DNA of 64,000 nt, from assembly GCA_020248905.1 (NCBI GenBank), contig JADCGR010000019.1, positions 180,226-244,225 on the forward strand, given 5' to 3'. This DNA is from Curvibacter sp. (lineage in GTDB: Bacteria > Pseudomonadota > Gammaproteobacteria > Burkholderiales > Burkholderiaceae_C). Position numbers and translations under genes: made by a program. A model generated the notes under the pieces. The model did no database searches, had not been told where the DNA came from, and worked only from the letters and a program-made list of their open reading frames with translations. Shown one piece after another: positions 11,600-20,014 of this stretch; the stretch's first letter is position 1, and each line of letters begins with the position of its first letter.

Positions 11600-12343
11600 A
11601 TGCCCACCATTGATACTCTGGCCAGCTTCTGGTCGCTACCGATGATCAAGACCAACGTTCTGGTCTTCTTCAACCTTCTCGGCTCCCTGATGCTGGGTCT
11701 GATGGTTGGCTACGAGCGCTCGTACCATGGGCGCGCGGCCGGCATGCGCACGTATGGCCTGGTGTGCATGGCTTCCACCGCCCTCACCGTGATCGGCGGC
11801 TACTCATCCTCCTGGTTTGGCGGCAACTTCCTGCTGGCCTCTGCTACTGATACCAGCCGCGTCATCCAGGGCATCGTCACGGGCATCGGCTTTCTGTGCG
11901 CGGGCGTAATCGTGCGCGAGGGCTTCAATATCAGTGGCCTGACCACCGCCGCCTCGCTCTGGGCTGCGTCGGTCACTGGCGTGCTGGTGGGCGTGGGCTT
12001 TTACGCCGCAGCCATCGCACTGGCTGGTCTTTCGGCCCTTTCGATGATGTGGATCTCTCGACTGGAGGCCTGGCTGCCTTCCCGTCAGGCCGTGACCATT
12101 AAGCTCAGCTTCAAGACGGGCTTCGCGCCCAGCGAGGCAGCCCTGCGCCACATGGCGTCTGAGCGGGGCTATGAGATCGCCTCCGGCACGATCGCGATAG
12201 AAAGTAAAGACGGCGTGCTGCAATGGGCCTTCGTGGCCGTTGCACGTAACCGCCAGAAGATGGTGCCCATCTCTGACCTCTCCCACGAGATTGCACGCTT
12301 CGACGGCGTCACCGGGTTCCAGCTAAGTTACGCGCGCAACTGA
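11600..12343 (+). CDS. MgtC/SapB family membrane protein
   Basis: A membrane protein of about 247 residues whose N-terminal half carries the MgtC/SapB family pattern: RLLLGLMVGYERSY-like (here LGSLMLGLMVGYERSYHGRA), GMRTYGLVCMAST, and GIVTGIGFLCAGVIVREG, with four or five transmembrane helices. A cytosolic domain of about 80 residues follows. MgtC proteins have been tied to magnesium limitation and ATP synthase control, but the general family has unclear function. The ATG at 11600 is chosen because family members begin shortly before the first helix; an upstream start at 11528 adds a non-conserved leader. Confidence 0.85.
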   Translation: MPTIDTLASFWSLPMIKTNVLVFFNLLGSLMLGLMVGYERSYHGRAAGMRTYGLVCMASTALTVIGGYSSSWFGGNFLLASATDTSRVIQGIVTGIGFLCAGVIVREGFNISGLTTAASLWAASVTGVLVGVGFYAAAIALAGLSALSMMWISRLEAWLPSRQAVTIKLSFKTGFAPSEAALRHMASERGYEIASGTIAIESKDGVLQWAFVAVARNRQKMVPISDLSHEIARFDGVTGFQLSYARN

Positions 12344-12432
12344 GGGTGCAGTGGTATCACTCGCAACGTCGCACTGAGAGATTGTGGGCAACACGTAGCG
12401 GGTCCTCGAGTAGCCAGCGCCATAATCGAACC

Positions 12433-13011
12433 ATGGATTCTTCCGCCGACGCCGCGCCACTCGCCCGACCGAAGTCACCCTCCGATCTCTTCATTGCCTT
12501 CACCCTGCTGGCCTTGCAGGGGTTCGGCGGCGTACTGGCCATTGCCCAGCGCGAACTGGTCGAGCGTCGGCGCTGGATGAGCAACGAGGACTTCGTGGAG
12601 GAATGGGCCGTGGCGCAGATCATGCCCGGGCCGAACATCATCAATTTGTCCATCATCCTGGGCAGCCGCTACTTCGGGGTGCGCGGCGCCCTTGCGGCCC
12701 TGGCAGGCATGGTGACTATCCCGCTCCTGGTGCTCCTGTGTATCGCGCTGGTTTATGCGCAGTTCTCCAGCCACCCGGGGGTGGCGGGCGCCCTGCGTGG
12801 CATGGGCGCTGTCGCTGCCGGTCTCATCATTGCCGTGGGTCTCAAGCTCTTTCCGGCCCTCGGCAACAACACACTCGGTCTACCGGCCTGCACGGTACTG
12901 GGGGCCCTGAGCTTTGCGGGCATCGCCCTGCTACGCTGGCCGCTGGCGCTGGTGCTGCTGGGCCTGGGCGGCGTGGCCTGCGTGCTGGCTTACCGGAGGC
13001 TGGCACCATGA
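12433..13011 (+). CDS. Chromate transporter, N-terminal half protein
   Basis: This is a short-chain ChrA-family protein (192 residues, about six membrane segments) with the CHR motif FGGVLAIAQRELVERRRWMS and the conserved AQIMPGPNIINL. In short-chain systems two half-length proteins, encoded in tandem, together form the transporter that exports chromate or takes up sulfate-like anions. Its stop codon overlaps the start of the second half gene (ATGA at 13008-13011). Start at 12433; sequence upstream is not conserved. Confidence 0.88.
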   Translation: MDSSADAAPLARPKSPSDLFIAFTLLALQGFGGVLAIAQRELVERRRWMSNEDFVEEWAVAQIMPGPNIINLSIILGSRYFGVRGALAALAGMVTIPLLVLLCIALVYAQFSSHPGVAGALRGMGAVAAGLIIAVGLKLFPALGNNTLGLPACTVLGALSFAGIALLRWPLALVLLGLGGVACVLAYRRLAP

Positions 13012-13586
13012 ATCCTGTGCTTGACTTCGGCTGGGCACAGTGGCTCCAGCTGTTTGGCCATTTCGCCTCGCTTTCGCTGCTGGCTGTGGGCGGCGCCATC
13101 ACCACCGCGCCGGACATGCACCGCTATCTGGTGGACCGCCAGGGCTGGCTGACCGATACCCAATTCACGGCTTCCATTGCCATTGCCCAGGCCGCGCCCG
13201 GCCCCAACATCCTCTTTGTGGCGTTGATCGGTTGGAACGTCGGTCTCAATGCCGGCGGGCTGGGTTGGGCCCTGCTGGGCGTGTGCGTCACGATGCTGGG
13301 CATCATGTTGCCCAGCTCCCTGCTGACCTACTTCGCAGCCCGCTGGGGCCACGAGAATCGCGAGCTGCGCGCGGTGCGCGCCTTCAAGCAGGGCATGGCA
13401 CCGATCGTCATCGCCCTTCTCATCGCCACCGGGTGGATTCTGGCTACCGGCCACGATAGCGTGGCGCAGGCCTGGCCGCTATGGTTGCTGACGCTGGTCA
13501 GCGCCGTGATCGTCTGGCGCACCCGCCTCCACCTGCTTTGGCTGCTTGGCGCGGGCGCCATCCTGGGCTGGGTCGGCCTGGTATGA
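13008..13586 (+). CDS. Chromate transporter, C-terminal half protein
   Basis: The partner half of the split ChrA-type transporter, again 192 residues with about six membrane segments. It has the corresponding motif VGGAITTAPDMHRYLVDRQG and AQAAPGPNILFVALIGWN. Translation is coupled to the preceding half by a 4-base overlap. The two halves are paralogues with opposite membrane orientation in characterised systems. Resistance to chromate is plausible but cannot be confirmed from sequence. Confidence 0.88.
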   Translation: MNPVLDFGWAQWLQLFGHFASLSLLAVGGAITTAPDMHRYLVDRQGWLTDTQFTASIAIAQAAPGPNILFVALIGWNVGLNAGGLGWALLGVCVTMLGIMLPSSLLTYFAARWGHENRELRAVRAFKQGMAPIVIALLIATGWILATGHDSVAQAWPLWLLTLVSAVIVWRTRLHLLWLLGAGAILGWVGLV

Positions 13587-13588
13587 AG

Positions 13589-13636
13589 CACCCCCCGAGA
13601 CGCTGCGCGTCTCCCATCCCTGAGGGGGGCGCACCC
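13589..13636. repeat. GC-rich intergenic hairpin repeat
   Basis: CCCCCC (13591-13596) and GGGGGG (13624-13629) enclose an inner hairpin GAGACGC-TGC-GCGTCTC. It resembles the dispersed GC-rich elements common between genes in Comamonadaceae, and a related CCCCCCGAGGGGG unit sits inside cobQ at about 34092-34104. Confidence 0.45.
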
Positions 13637-13689
13637 ATCGGTCAGGCCAAGCCTGTTCCACGGGTGCCCCGGTTTTGGATTTTCTGACC

Positions 13690-14517
13690 ATGCGTCACTT
13701 GACCAAGCTCAATCTCATTGGCGGCGGCCGGGTTGCGCGGACCCTGGGCAATCTCTGGCATCGCAGCGGCCTGCTGCAGCTGCAGGACGTGTTGACAACG
13801 CGCAGCGCCACATCCCGCGCTGCGGTGGACTTCATGGGCGGGGGCCGCGCTGTGGTCGAGCCGGGCGACCTGCGCCCGGCCGACCTCTGGCTGCTGGCCG
13901 TGCCCGACGGCCAGATCGCAGCCAGCGCCGCACAGCTCGCGCGACTGGGCCTGCCCCCCGCAACGGTCTGGCATGCCAGCGGTGCCCTCTCTGCGGCCGA
14001 GCTCGCGCCGCTGCAGGCGGCAGGATGGCGCACCGCGAGCGCGCACAGCCTGCTGAGCTTTGCCACGCCCGAGCGCGCGCGCGAACAGTTCGCGGGCTCG
14101 GCCTGTGCGCTAGAGGGAAACCCCGAAGCACTGCGCGAGCTGCAGCGGCTGTACTCCGCCATCGGTGCGCGCTGCTTCACCCTGGCTTGCGAAGACAAGC
14201 TGCTGTACCACGCAGCGGCTGTCTTCGCGACCAACTTCCTGCCCGTGCTGCAGGCCCAGGCTGAATCGCTGTGGCAACACAGCGGCCTGCCAGACGAGCT
14301 GCTGCCCAAGCTGCGCGCGCAGCTGCTGCGCAACGCCGTCGACAACCTGCTGGCGCTGGGACCAGCCGGGGCTCTGACGGGCCCGGCGGCACGCGGCGAC
14401 ACGGACCTGGTGCAGCGACAGGGACAGGCTGTGGCCGCGCACGATGCCCCGGCCGGCTCGGCCTACGAGGCGCTGAGCGCTATGGCGCAACGCCTGGCCC
14501 GCGACGGCCGGCTTTGA
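13690..14517 (+). CDS. Rossmann-like and DUF2520 domain protein
   Basis: A 275-residue protein with an N-terminal NAD(P)-binding Rossmann-like domain (NLIGGGRVARTLG at residues 8-20; LWLLAVPDGQIA) and a C-terminal DUF2520 helical domain (YHAAAVFATNFLPVL). The architecture resembles short-chain/6-phosphogluconate-type dehydrogenases but the substrate is unknown. The ATG at 13690 starts the Rossmann strand; it is followed by asmA after 67 bases. Confidence 0.85.
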   Translation: MRHLTKLNLIGGGRVARTLGNLWHRSGLLQLQDVLTTRSATSRAAVDFMGGGRAVVEPGDLRPADLWLLAVPDGQIAASAAQLARLGLPPATVWHASGALSAAELAPLQAAGWRTASAHSLLSFATPERAREQFAGSACALEGNPEALRELQRLYSAIGARCFTLACEDKLLYHAAAVFATNFLPVLQAQAESLWQHSGLPDELLPKLRAQLLRNAVDNLLALGPAGALTGPAARGDTDLVQRQGQAVAAHDAPAGSAYEALSAMAQRLARDGRL

Positions 14518-14584
14518 TAAAGGTTCCCGAACGCTGCCCGCTGCCGCTGCGTTATCCTCAACGGCGCCCCTCACGGAAACTGCT

Positions 14585-16546
14585 ATGAAACAAGCCTTCA
14601 AGTACCTGCTGCTCGCACTGGGTGGCCTGCTGGCTCTGGTGCTGGCCATCGTGGCTTACATCGCTGCCACCTTCGATCCCAACGAACACAAGCCACGCCT
14701 GATCCAGCTTGTGAAGGACCAGACCGCGCGTACCCTCACCATCCCCGGAGACATCCGGCTGACTTTCTTCCCGCGCGTTGGCGCCGAGCTGGGACGAGTC
14801 TCGCTGTCGGAGCCACGCAGCGAGCAGGTCTTCGCTGCCGCCGAGCAGTTGCGAGTCTCAGTGGCCCTGCTGCCCTTGCTCGCGCGCAATATCCGCGTCG
14901 AGCGTGTGCTGGTCGATGGCCTGGAGCTGAAAGTTCGCCGCGAACGCGACGGCCGCTACAACTTTGACGATCTCCTGGCCCGGAGTCCCGCGACCGACAA
15001 GCCCCCAGCGTCAGCTGACAACAGCCCGCCCGCCGCGCTGCCGCAGATCGATATGGCTGGCATCACCATGAGCAATGCGCGCGTGTCCTACAGCGACGCG
15101 GCCAGCGGACAGAGCCTGGCCGTTTCGCAGCTGAGCCTGAACACCGGTGCCATCCGAGACGGACAAAAGGCCGCGCTTTCGCTCAGCGCCGATATCGCGG
15201 GCCAACAACCGGCGCTGGCGCTCAAGCTCGCCCTGCGCGTGAACTACACCCCGGCATTGGCCCAGCGAGCCTTGAAGCTTGACCAGCTGGATTTAAGCCT
15301 GGGTGGTAAAGCCGCAGGCCTGCAGGATCTGCAGTTCACGCTGGGCCTGGCCAGCGTGCAGGCTTCAGCCGACAAGATCGAAGGCCAGGGCCTTGCGCTG
15401 GATCTGTCGGCGCCTGGTCCGGCTGGCGAAAAGCTGAACCTCAAGGCTCAGGGCCAGGCCAGCGTGGACCTGGTGCGCGAGGCCGCACAACTCACGCTTG
15501 GCGGCACGCTGGACAGCACCACGCTGGCGCTCAAGGCAGGCGTGCAGAATTTCGCACGGCCTGCCACTAGCTTCGATCTGGCGCTTGGCGTTCTGGATCT
15601 GGACCGCTACCTGCCCAAGCCCACGACCAGCGCGGCCGCAAGCGCCGGCCCGGTCCCTGCGCGCGCCGAACCCAATATCAGCCTGGCCGCCCTGCGGGGC
15701 ATGGACCTGCGCGGCACGCTCAAGGTGGCCACACTCAAGGTCATGAACCTCAAGACCACGGGCCTGCGCCTGCAGTTGAAGGCCCAGAACGGTCTGGCCG
15801 AGTTGAACCCGGTGACGGCCTCGCTGTACGGCGGCGGCTTCAACGGCAGGCTGCTGGCCGATGCCAATGCAGGCCAGCGTCTGGGCGCGCGGCTGGACCT
15901 GCGCGGCATCCAGATCGGCCCGCTGATGAAGGACCTGCTCGACCGAAGGCCCCTGGAGGGGCGCGGCAACGTCGCGCTGGACCTCACAACCGGCGGCAGC
16001 ACCGTGAGCCAGTTGAAGAAGAGGCTCAATGGCACAGTCGGCGTGCAGCTCGGTGACGGCGCGATCAACGGGGTGGACATTGCCGGCGCGATGCGCAATG
16101 CCAAGGCCAAGCTCGGCGGCGGTGGCCAGGAGGGCACGGCGGGTGCACAGCAAAAGACGGACTTCAGCGAGTTCAGCGCAAGCCTGAAAATCACCGACGG
16201 CGTGGCCCGCAACGATGACCTCTCAGCCAAGACCCCGCTGCTGCGTCTGGGCGGGGCCGGCACGGTCTACCTGGCGGAGGGCCGCCTCGACTACACGGTC
16301 AAGGCCACCGTCGTGCCCACACTGCAGGGCCAGGGCGGCCCCGAGCTGGAACAGCTGCGCGGCCTCACCATCCCGGTGCGCCTGAGTGGCCCTTACAGCG
16401 ATGTGAAGTGGAAGATCGATGTCGCCGCCATCGCCGGTCAGCGCAAGCAGGAAGCGCAGCAGATGCTCGACGCGAAAAAAGAGGCCTTGAAGGACAAGCT
16501 CAAGGAGTCATCCGGCGACAAGCTCAGGAACCTGCTCAAGCGCTGA
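14585..16546 (+). CDS. AsmA family protein
   Basis: A 653-residue AsmA-type protein anchored by one N-terminal transmembrane helix (about residues 8-30), with the rest in the periplasm. Typical features are FDPNEHKPRLIQLVKDQTAR and LTIPGDIRLTFFPRVGAELG near the N-terminus and the AsmA C-terminal repeat region LSAKTPLLRLGGAGTVYLAEGRLDYTVKATVV. The family is proposed to assist outer-membrane lipid transport or assembly as elongated bridge proteins. A strong terminator follows. Confidence 0.92.
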   Translation: MKQAFKYLLLALGGLLALVLAIVAYIAATFDPNEHKPRLIQLVKDQTARTLTIPGDIRLTFFPRVGAELGRVSLSEPRSEQVFAAAEQLRVSVALLPLLARNIRVERVLVDGLELKVRRERDGRYNFDDLLARSPATDKPPASADNSPPAALPQIDMAGITMSNARVSYSDAASGQSLAVSQLSLNTGAIRDGQKAALSLSADIAGQQPALALKLALRVNYTPALAQRALKLDQLDLSLGGKAAGLQDLQFTLGLASVQASADKIEGQGLALDLSAPGPAGEKLNLKAQGQASVDLVREAAQLTLGGTLDSTTLALKAGVQNFARPATSFDLALGVLDLDRYLPKPTTSAAASAGPVPARAEPNISLAALRGMDLRGTLKVATLKVMNLKTTGLRLQLKAQNGLAELNPVTASLYGGGFNGRLLADANAGQRLGARLDLRGIQIGPLMKDLLDRRPLEGRGNVALDLTTGGSTVSQLKKRLNGTVGVQLGDGAINGVDIAGAMRNAKAKLGGGGQEGTAGAQQKTDFSEFSASLKITDGVARNDDLSAKTPLLRLGGAGTVYLAEGRLDYTVKATVVPTLQGQGGPELEQLRGLTIPVRLSGPYSDVKWKIDVAAIAGQRKQEAQQMLDAKKEALKDKLKESSGDKLRNLLKR

Positions 16547-16561
16547 ATACCTCGTGCCCAT

Positions 16562-16594
16562 AAAAAAGCAGCGACCTGCGGGTCGCTGCTTTTC
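16562..16594. terminator. Bidirectional terminator between asmA and the DUF2721 gene
   Basis: A perfect GCAGCGACC/GGTCGCTGC stem (16568-16576 and 16581-16589, loop TGCG) is flanked by AAAAAA and TTTT, so it can stop transcription on both strands between two convergent genes. Confidence 0.88.
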
Positions 16595-16611
16595 CTGTGG
16601 AGACCGTTGAC

Positions 16612-17061
16612 TCAGCGCCGGGCTCGTCCGAACTTGAGCACGCGCGTGGCGAGCAGGGTCTCCGCAAAAAAGCAGCACAGTGCCGCCATGAAGCAGCTCA
16701 CACCGGCCAGGAAGGCGTAGATTGCCAGCCGGTCCACGCGCAGCGCCGTCGTCTCGCCAAGGAAAAGAATCAGGATGGTCAGGCCGATCATGAAGGCGCA
16801 CAGCGTGAGCAGGCCGATGGTGCCGTTGGCCAGCACGCCGCGCTGGCGCAGCATGTGCAGCTCCTGCTGCCACTGCGGCCCGAGCTCGGGCTCGGAGTTC
16901 ACGCGCAGCTTTTCCTCCAGCACGCGGCCGCGGTCGATGATGCGCGAGAGCCGGCCGGCGACGGCGCCGATCATGCCCGACACTGCGGTCAGCAGGAACA
17001 CGGGAGCCACGGCCAGCTGGATGCCGTGGGTGACGGTGGCGGATTCGACAAAGACGGCCAT
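16612..17061 (-). CDS. DUF2721 family membrane protein
   Basis: A 149-residue protein with three predicted membrane helices and the DUF2721 features APVFLLTAVSGMIGAVAGRLSRIIDRGR at the N-terminus, of which only the family resemblance is diagnostic. It is convergent with asmA and divergent from the metacaspase-fusion gene. No function is known for the family. Confidence 0.85.
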   Translation of the reverse strand: MAVFVESATVTHGIQLAVAPVFLLTAVSGMIGAVAGRLSRIIDRGRVLEEKLRVNSEPELGPQWQQELHMLRQRGVLANGTIGLLTLCAFMIGLTILILFLGETTALRVDRLAIYAFLAGVSCFMAALCCFFAETLLATRVLKFGRARR

Positions 17062-17173
17062 GTTGTCAACGCGGGGTGAGGCCGTAATTATCCCCGGGTC
17101 CCTGAATCAGGGGAAGACAGAAGCCTTGTTTCTGTCTATAAAGGGGCACCCATCCGGCAAACAGGGAGACATC

Positions 17174-18955
17174 ATGGCCATCCGTATCCTGTGCATCCAC
17201 GGCATCAACAAGGACGAGAACGGTCCCTGGTTCGCCGAGTGGCAGCAGACCATCCGCAGCGCCGTCGCCCGCGCTGGCGCCGCCGGGCAGGCACTCGAAT
17301 TCCACGAGCTGCGCTACAACGCGCGCTTTCAGGCCATCGATGCCGATGCCGCCGTCTACGGCGCCGCCGTCAAACGCCTCTTGAGCAGCTACCTCGCCCA
17401 CCAGCGAACGCTGGAGCGCGGCGCCGCGCGGGGGCTTGGCACGCTGATCGACAACACCGTCGGCATGGTCGCCAAGTGGACGACCCTGCCCGCGCTGCGC
17501 GAACAGCTGCGCCAGGACCTGGCGCGGGTTGTACGCCACGCAGATCCGCACCTGATCTGCGCCCACAGCCTGGGCTCGCTCATTGCCTACGACACCCTGG
17601 CCAGCGACGCGGCGCTCGCGCGCGGCCGGCTCTTCGTTACCCTGGGCTCACAGATCGGACACCCGGCGCTGGCTGACACCTTTGGCGGCTACCTGCGCCC
17701 ACTGCAAACCCTGCGTCACTGGTACCACCTCTACAACGCCGAAGACGATGTGCTGACCAGCGAGCTCGATTTCCCCGAGGCGCCCTTCACCCAGCTCGAC
17801 ACCTGGTTCGATGAATTCGGCCCACTGGACCACAGCTCCGAGAGGTACCTGGCGCATGAAGTCACGGTTTCCAATGTCTGGGCGGGCCTGGCGCAGCCAG
17901 CGGCGCGCGGGGCCGCCGTGAAACCGGGCCCTGCGGTGTCGGCCGCATGGTTCAAGGCACCCGCAGTGCAGCGGCGCAGCCCGCGCGCGCGGCGAGCGCT
18001 GCTGGTGGGCATCAACGACTACCCCGAGCCCGAGAACCGGCTCAGTGGCTGCGTCAACGACGTCTTCCACATGAGCGCCATGCTGCAAGAGCGCGGCTAC
18101 CGGCCCGAGGAAATCCGAATCGTGCTCGACGCGCGGGCCACCACGCGCGCCGTGGACGATCGTCTGCAATGGCTGCTGGAGGACGTGCGCGCCAGCGACG
18201 AACGCGTGCTCTTCTACTCAGGTCATGGCGCCCAGGTGGCCGCCTACGACGCTGACGGCGAGCCCGATCACAAGGACGAAGTCCTCGTCACGCACGACTT
18301 CGACTGGAGTGGCAGCACCGGCATCTCGGACGACCGTCTTGCCGGCTATTACGCCAACCTGCCCTACGAAGCCCGCTTTTCCATCATCCTTGACTGCTGT
18401 CACTCCGGCGGCATTGCGCGCGCTGGCGGTGTCGCCGTGCGCGGCATCAACCCGCCGGACGACGTGCGTCACCGCAGCATCGAATGGGACGCGGCCAAGG
18501 GCATGTGGTTCCCGCGCAAGGACCTGGACCTGCGCGGGCGCCTGGGAAAGGCCAGTAACGAGCAGGTCTTGCGCTATCTGGGCGATGGCGCGACCCAGAA
18601 ACTTGGCCGCGCCGTGAGCCGCTGGAGCGAAACACCGTCGGTCTTCCAGGCCGCCAGCCGCCGGCTTGGCCACCACGGGCCCTACAACCCGGTCATCCTG
18701 GCCGCCTGCCGCGAGGACCAGTACGCCTACGAATACACCCACGGCTCCGTGCCCTATGGCGCGCTGACCTTCATGCTCGTGCAGCAGCTGCGTGCCAGCG
18801 GCGGTTGCAAGACGCTCGAAGCCATCGTTGAGCAATGCAACCAGGTGCTCAGGAGCAAGCTCGGCTATGAGCAGCAGGCCCAGCTCTACCGGCCGCGTGA
18901 ACACCGGCAGACGCACTTTCCGGGCAAAGCGGCGGTAACGAAAAAGAGAACCTGA
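17174..18955 (+). CDS. Alpha/beta-hydrolase fused to a metacaspase (peptidase C14) domain
   Basis: A 593-residue two-domain enzyme. Residues 1-240 look like an alpha/beta hydrolase: ILCIHGIN at the oxyanion position and a nucleophile-elbow motif AHSLGS with Ser132. Residues about 272-580 are a caspase-like peptidase: ALLVGINDYPEPENRLSGC, the catalytic histidine in YSGHGAQ (His351), an acidic patch DADGEPDHKDE, and the catalytic cysteine in LDCCHSGG (Cys409). No signal peptide or membrane segment is visible, so it is probably cytosolic. The ATG at 17174 has the ribosome-binding site AGGGAGA and is monocistronic. Caspase-hydrolase combinations occur in regulated-death and defence settings, but no partner effector or sensor gene is adjacent. 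Substrate and trigger are unknown. Confidence 0.85.
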   Translation: MAIRILCIHGINKDENGPWFAEWQQTIRSAVARAGAAGQALEFHELRYNARFQAIDADAAVYGAAVKRLLSSYLAHQRTLERGAARGLGTLIDNTVGMVAKWTTLPALREQLRQDLARVVRHADPHLICAHSLGSLIAYDTLASDAALARGRLFVTLGSQIGHPALADTFGGYLRPLQTLRHWYHLYNAEDDVLTSELDFPEAPFTQLDTWFDEFGPLDHSSERYLAHEVTVSNVWAGLAQPAARGAAVKPGPAVSAAWFKAPAVQRRSPRARRALLVGINDYPEPENRLSGCVNDVFHMSAMLQERGYRPEEIRIVLDARATTRAVDDRLQWLLEDVRASDERVLFYSGHGAQVAAYDADGEPDHKDEVLVTHDFDWSGSTGISDDRLAGYYANLPYEARFSIILDCCHSGGIARAGGVAVRGINPPDDVRHRSIEWDAAKGMWFPRKDLDLRGRLGKASNEQVLRYLGDGATQKLGRAVSRWSETPSVFQAASRRLGHHGPYNPVILAACREDQYAYEYTHGSVPYGALTFMLVQQLRASGGCKTLEAIVEQCNQVLRSKLGYEQQAQLYRPREHRQTHFPGKAAVTKKRT

Positions 18956-18956
18956 G

Positions 18957-19322
18957 TCAGCCGCCCGCGCGCCTGGCCGCAAAGCCACGGGCCTGCAACA
19001 GGCCCATCACCTTGTCCACGTGGTCGCCCTGCACCTCAATCGCACCCTCCTTGACGGTGCCGCCGCTGCCGCAGGCTGCCTTGAGCTGCTTGCCCAGGGC
19101 CTGCAGCGCCGCCTCGTCAAGCAGTAGGCCGCGCACCACGGTCACGGCTTTCCCCCCGCGACCCGAGGTCTCGCGCATGACGCGCACCTTGCCGTCGCCC
19201 AGCACCCGCGCGGCGGCCTGGCTCTTGCAGGAACAGGCCGTGAGAGGCTGGCGGCAAAGGGGACACATGCGCCCGCCTTCGGTGGAGTAAACGAGTCCGC
19301 GAGTGCGGGACGAATCGGGCAT
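18957..19322 (-). CDS. SUI1/YciH family translation-initiation-factor-like protein
   Basis: A 121-residue protein. The N-terminal half has CPLCRQPLTACSC, a short cysteine-rich stretch, and the C-terminal half is the SUI1 (eIF1-like) domain: KVRVMRETSGRGGKAVTVVRG, ending in GDHVDKVMGLLQARGF. Bacterial YciH proteins influence start-codon selection under stress in E. coli. The start at 19322 (MPDSSRTRGLVYST) fits the YciH N-terminus. It is convergent with the metacaspase-fusion gene, with one base between the stops. Confidence 0.9.
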   Translation of the reverse strand: MPDSSRTRGLVYSTEGGRMCPLCRQPLTACSCKSQAAARVLGDGKVRVMRETSGRGGKAVTVVRGLLLDEAALQALGKQLKAACGSGGTVKEGAIEVQGDHVDKVMGLLQARGFAARRAGG

Positions 19323-19397
19323 CTCTGTCTCTGCGTTGTTCCGGCAAGGCCGACATGGTAAACCTGCCGCATACTGGCGGCTGTAAAGGCAGCCTCC

Positions 19398-20012
19398 ATG
19401 CGCCCCCCCGACAGAACCCCTGACCACGATGCCATCCAGGCGCTGGAGCCCTTCGAGCGGCTCGGGCTTGACCGCATCCGCCTGATCGCCACGCCGCGCG
19501 AGGCCCAGGTCGCCTGCGGCGAGCTGGCCGGGGCAAGGCACCTCGGTTTCGACACCGAATCACGCCCCACATTCCGCGTTGGTGAGGTCTCGGACGGGCC
19601 GCACATCGTGCAACTCGCCACGCCCGAACAGGCGTACATCTTCCAGCTGCACGACCTGGGCAGTCGAGGGCCCGTGGCCGAGCTGCTGGCCCTGCCGCAG
19701 GTGGTCAAGGCCGGCTTCGGCCTGCGCGATGACCGCAAGCGCATCACTAGCAAGCTCGGCCGCGAACCCGAAGGCGTGCTGGAGCTCAACACCGTCTTGC
19801 GCGAGCGCGGCTATCGCAAGGAAATGGGCGTCAAGGCCGCCGTCGCGGTTCTGTTCCAGCGCCGCTTCATCAAGTCCAAGAAGGCCACCACCTCCAACTG
19901 GGCCGCGCCCCGGCTCAGCGAGGCGCAACTGGTCTATGCGGCCAACGACGCCTGGGCCGCGATCCGCGTCTTTCACGCGCTGGGTCTGGCTCAGGAAGCG
20001 GGCATCCGCTAA
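19398..20012 (+). CDS. 3'-5' exonuclease, RNase D-like (DEDDy)
   Basis: A 204-residue stand-alone DEDD exonuclease domain. Exo I is seen as LGFDTESRP (Asp and Glu), Exo II as KAGFGLRDDRKRI, and Exo III as LSEAQLVYAANDAWAAI, with the tyrosine that defines the DEDDy class. There is no HRDC domain, so it is not RNase D itself; this short type is common in proteobacteria and its physiological nucleic acid substrate is unclear. Confidence 0.88.
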   Translation: MRPPDRTPDHDAIQALEPFERLGLDRIRLIATPREAQVACGELAGARHLGFDTESRPTFRVGEVSDGPHIVQLATPEQAYIFQLHDLGSRGPVAELLALPQVVKAGFGLRDDRKRITSKLGREPEGVLELNTVLRERGYRKEMGVKAAVAVLFQRRFIKSKKATTSNWAAPRLSEAQLVYAANDAWAAIRVFHALGLAQEAGIR

Positions 20013-20014
20013 GG

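Noticed and set aside
16775..17173. An upstream extension of the metacaspase-fusion gene
   Set aside because: It would overlap the DUF2721 gene and lacks conservation; the ATG at 17174 has a ribosome-binding site and starts the hydrolase strand.
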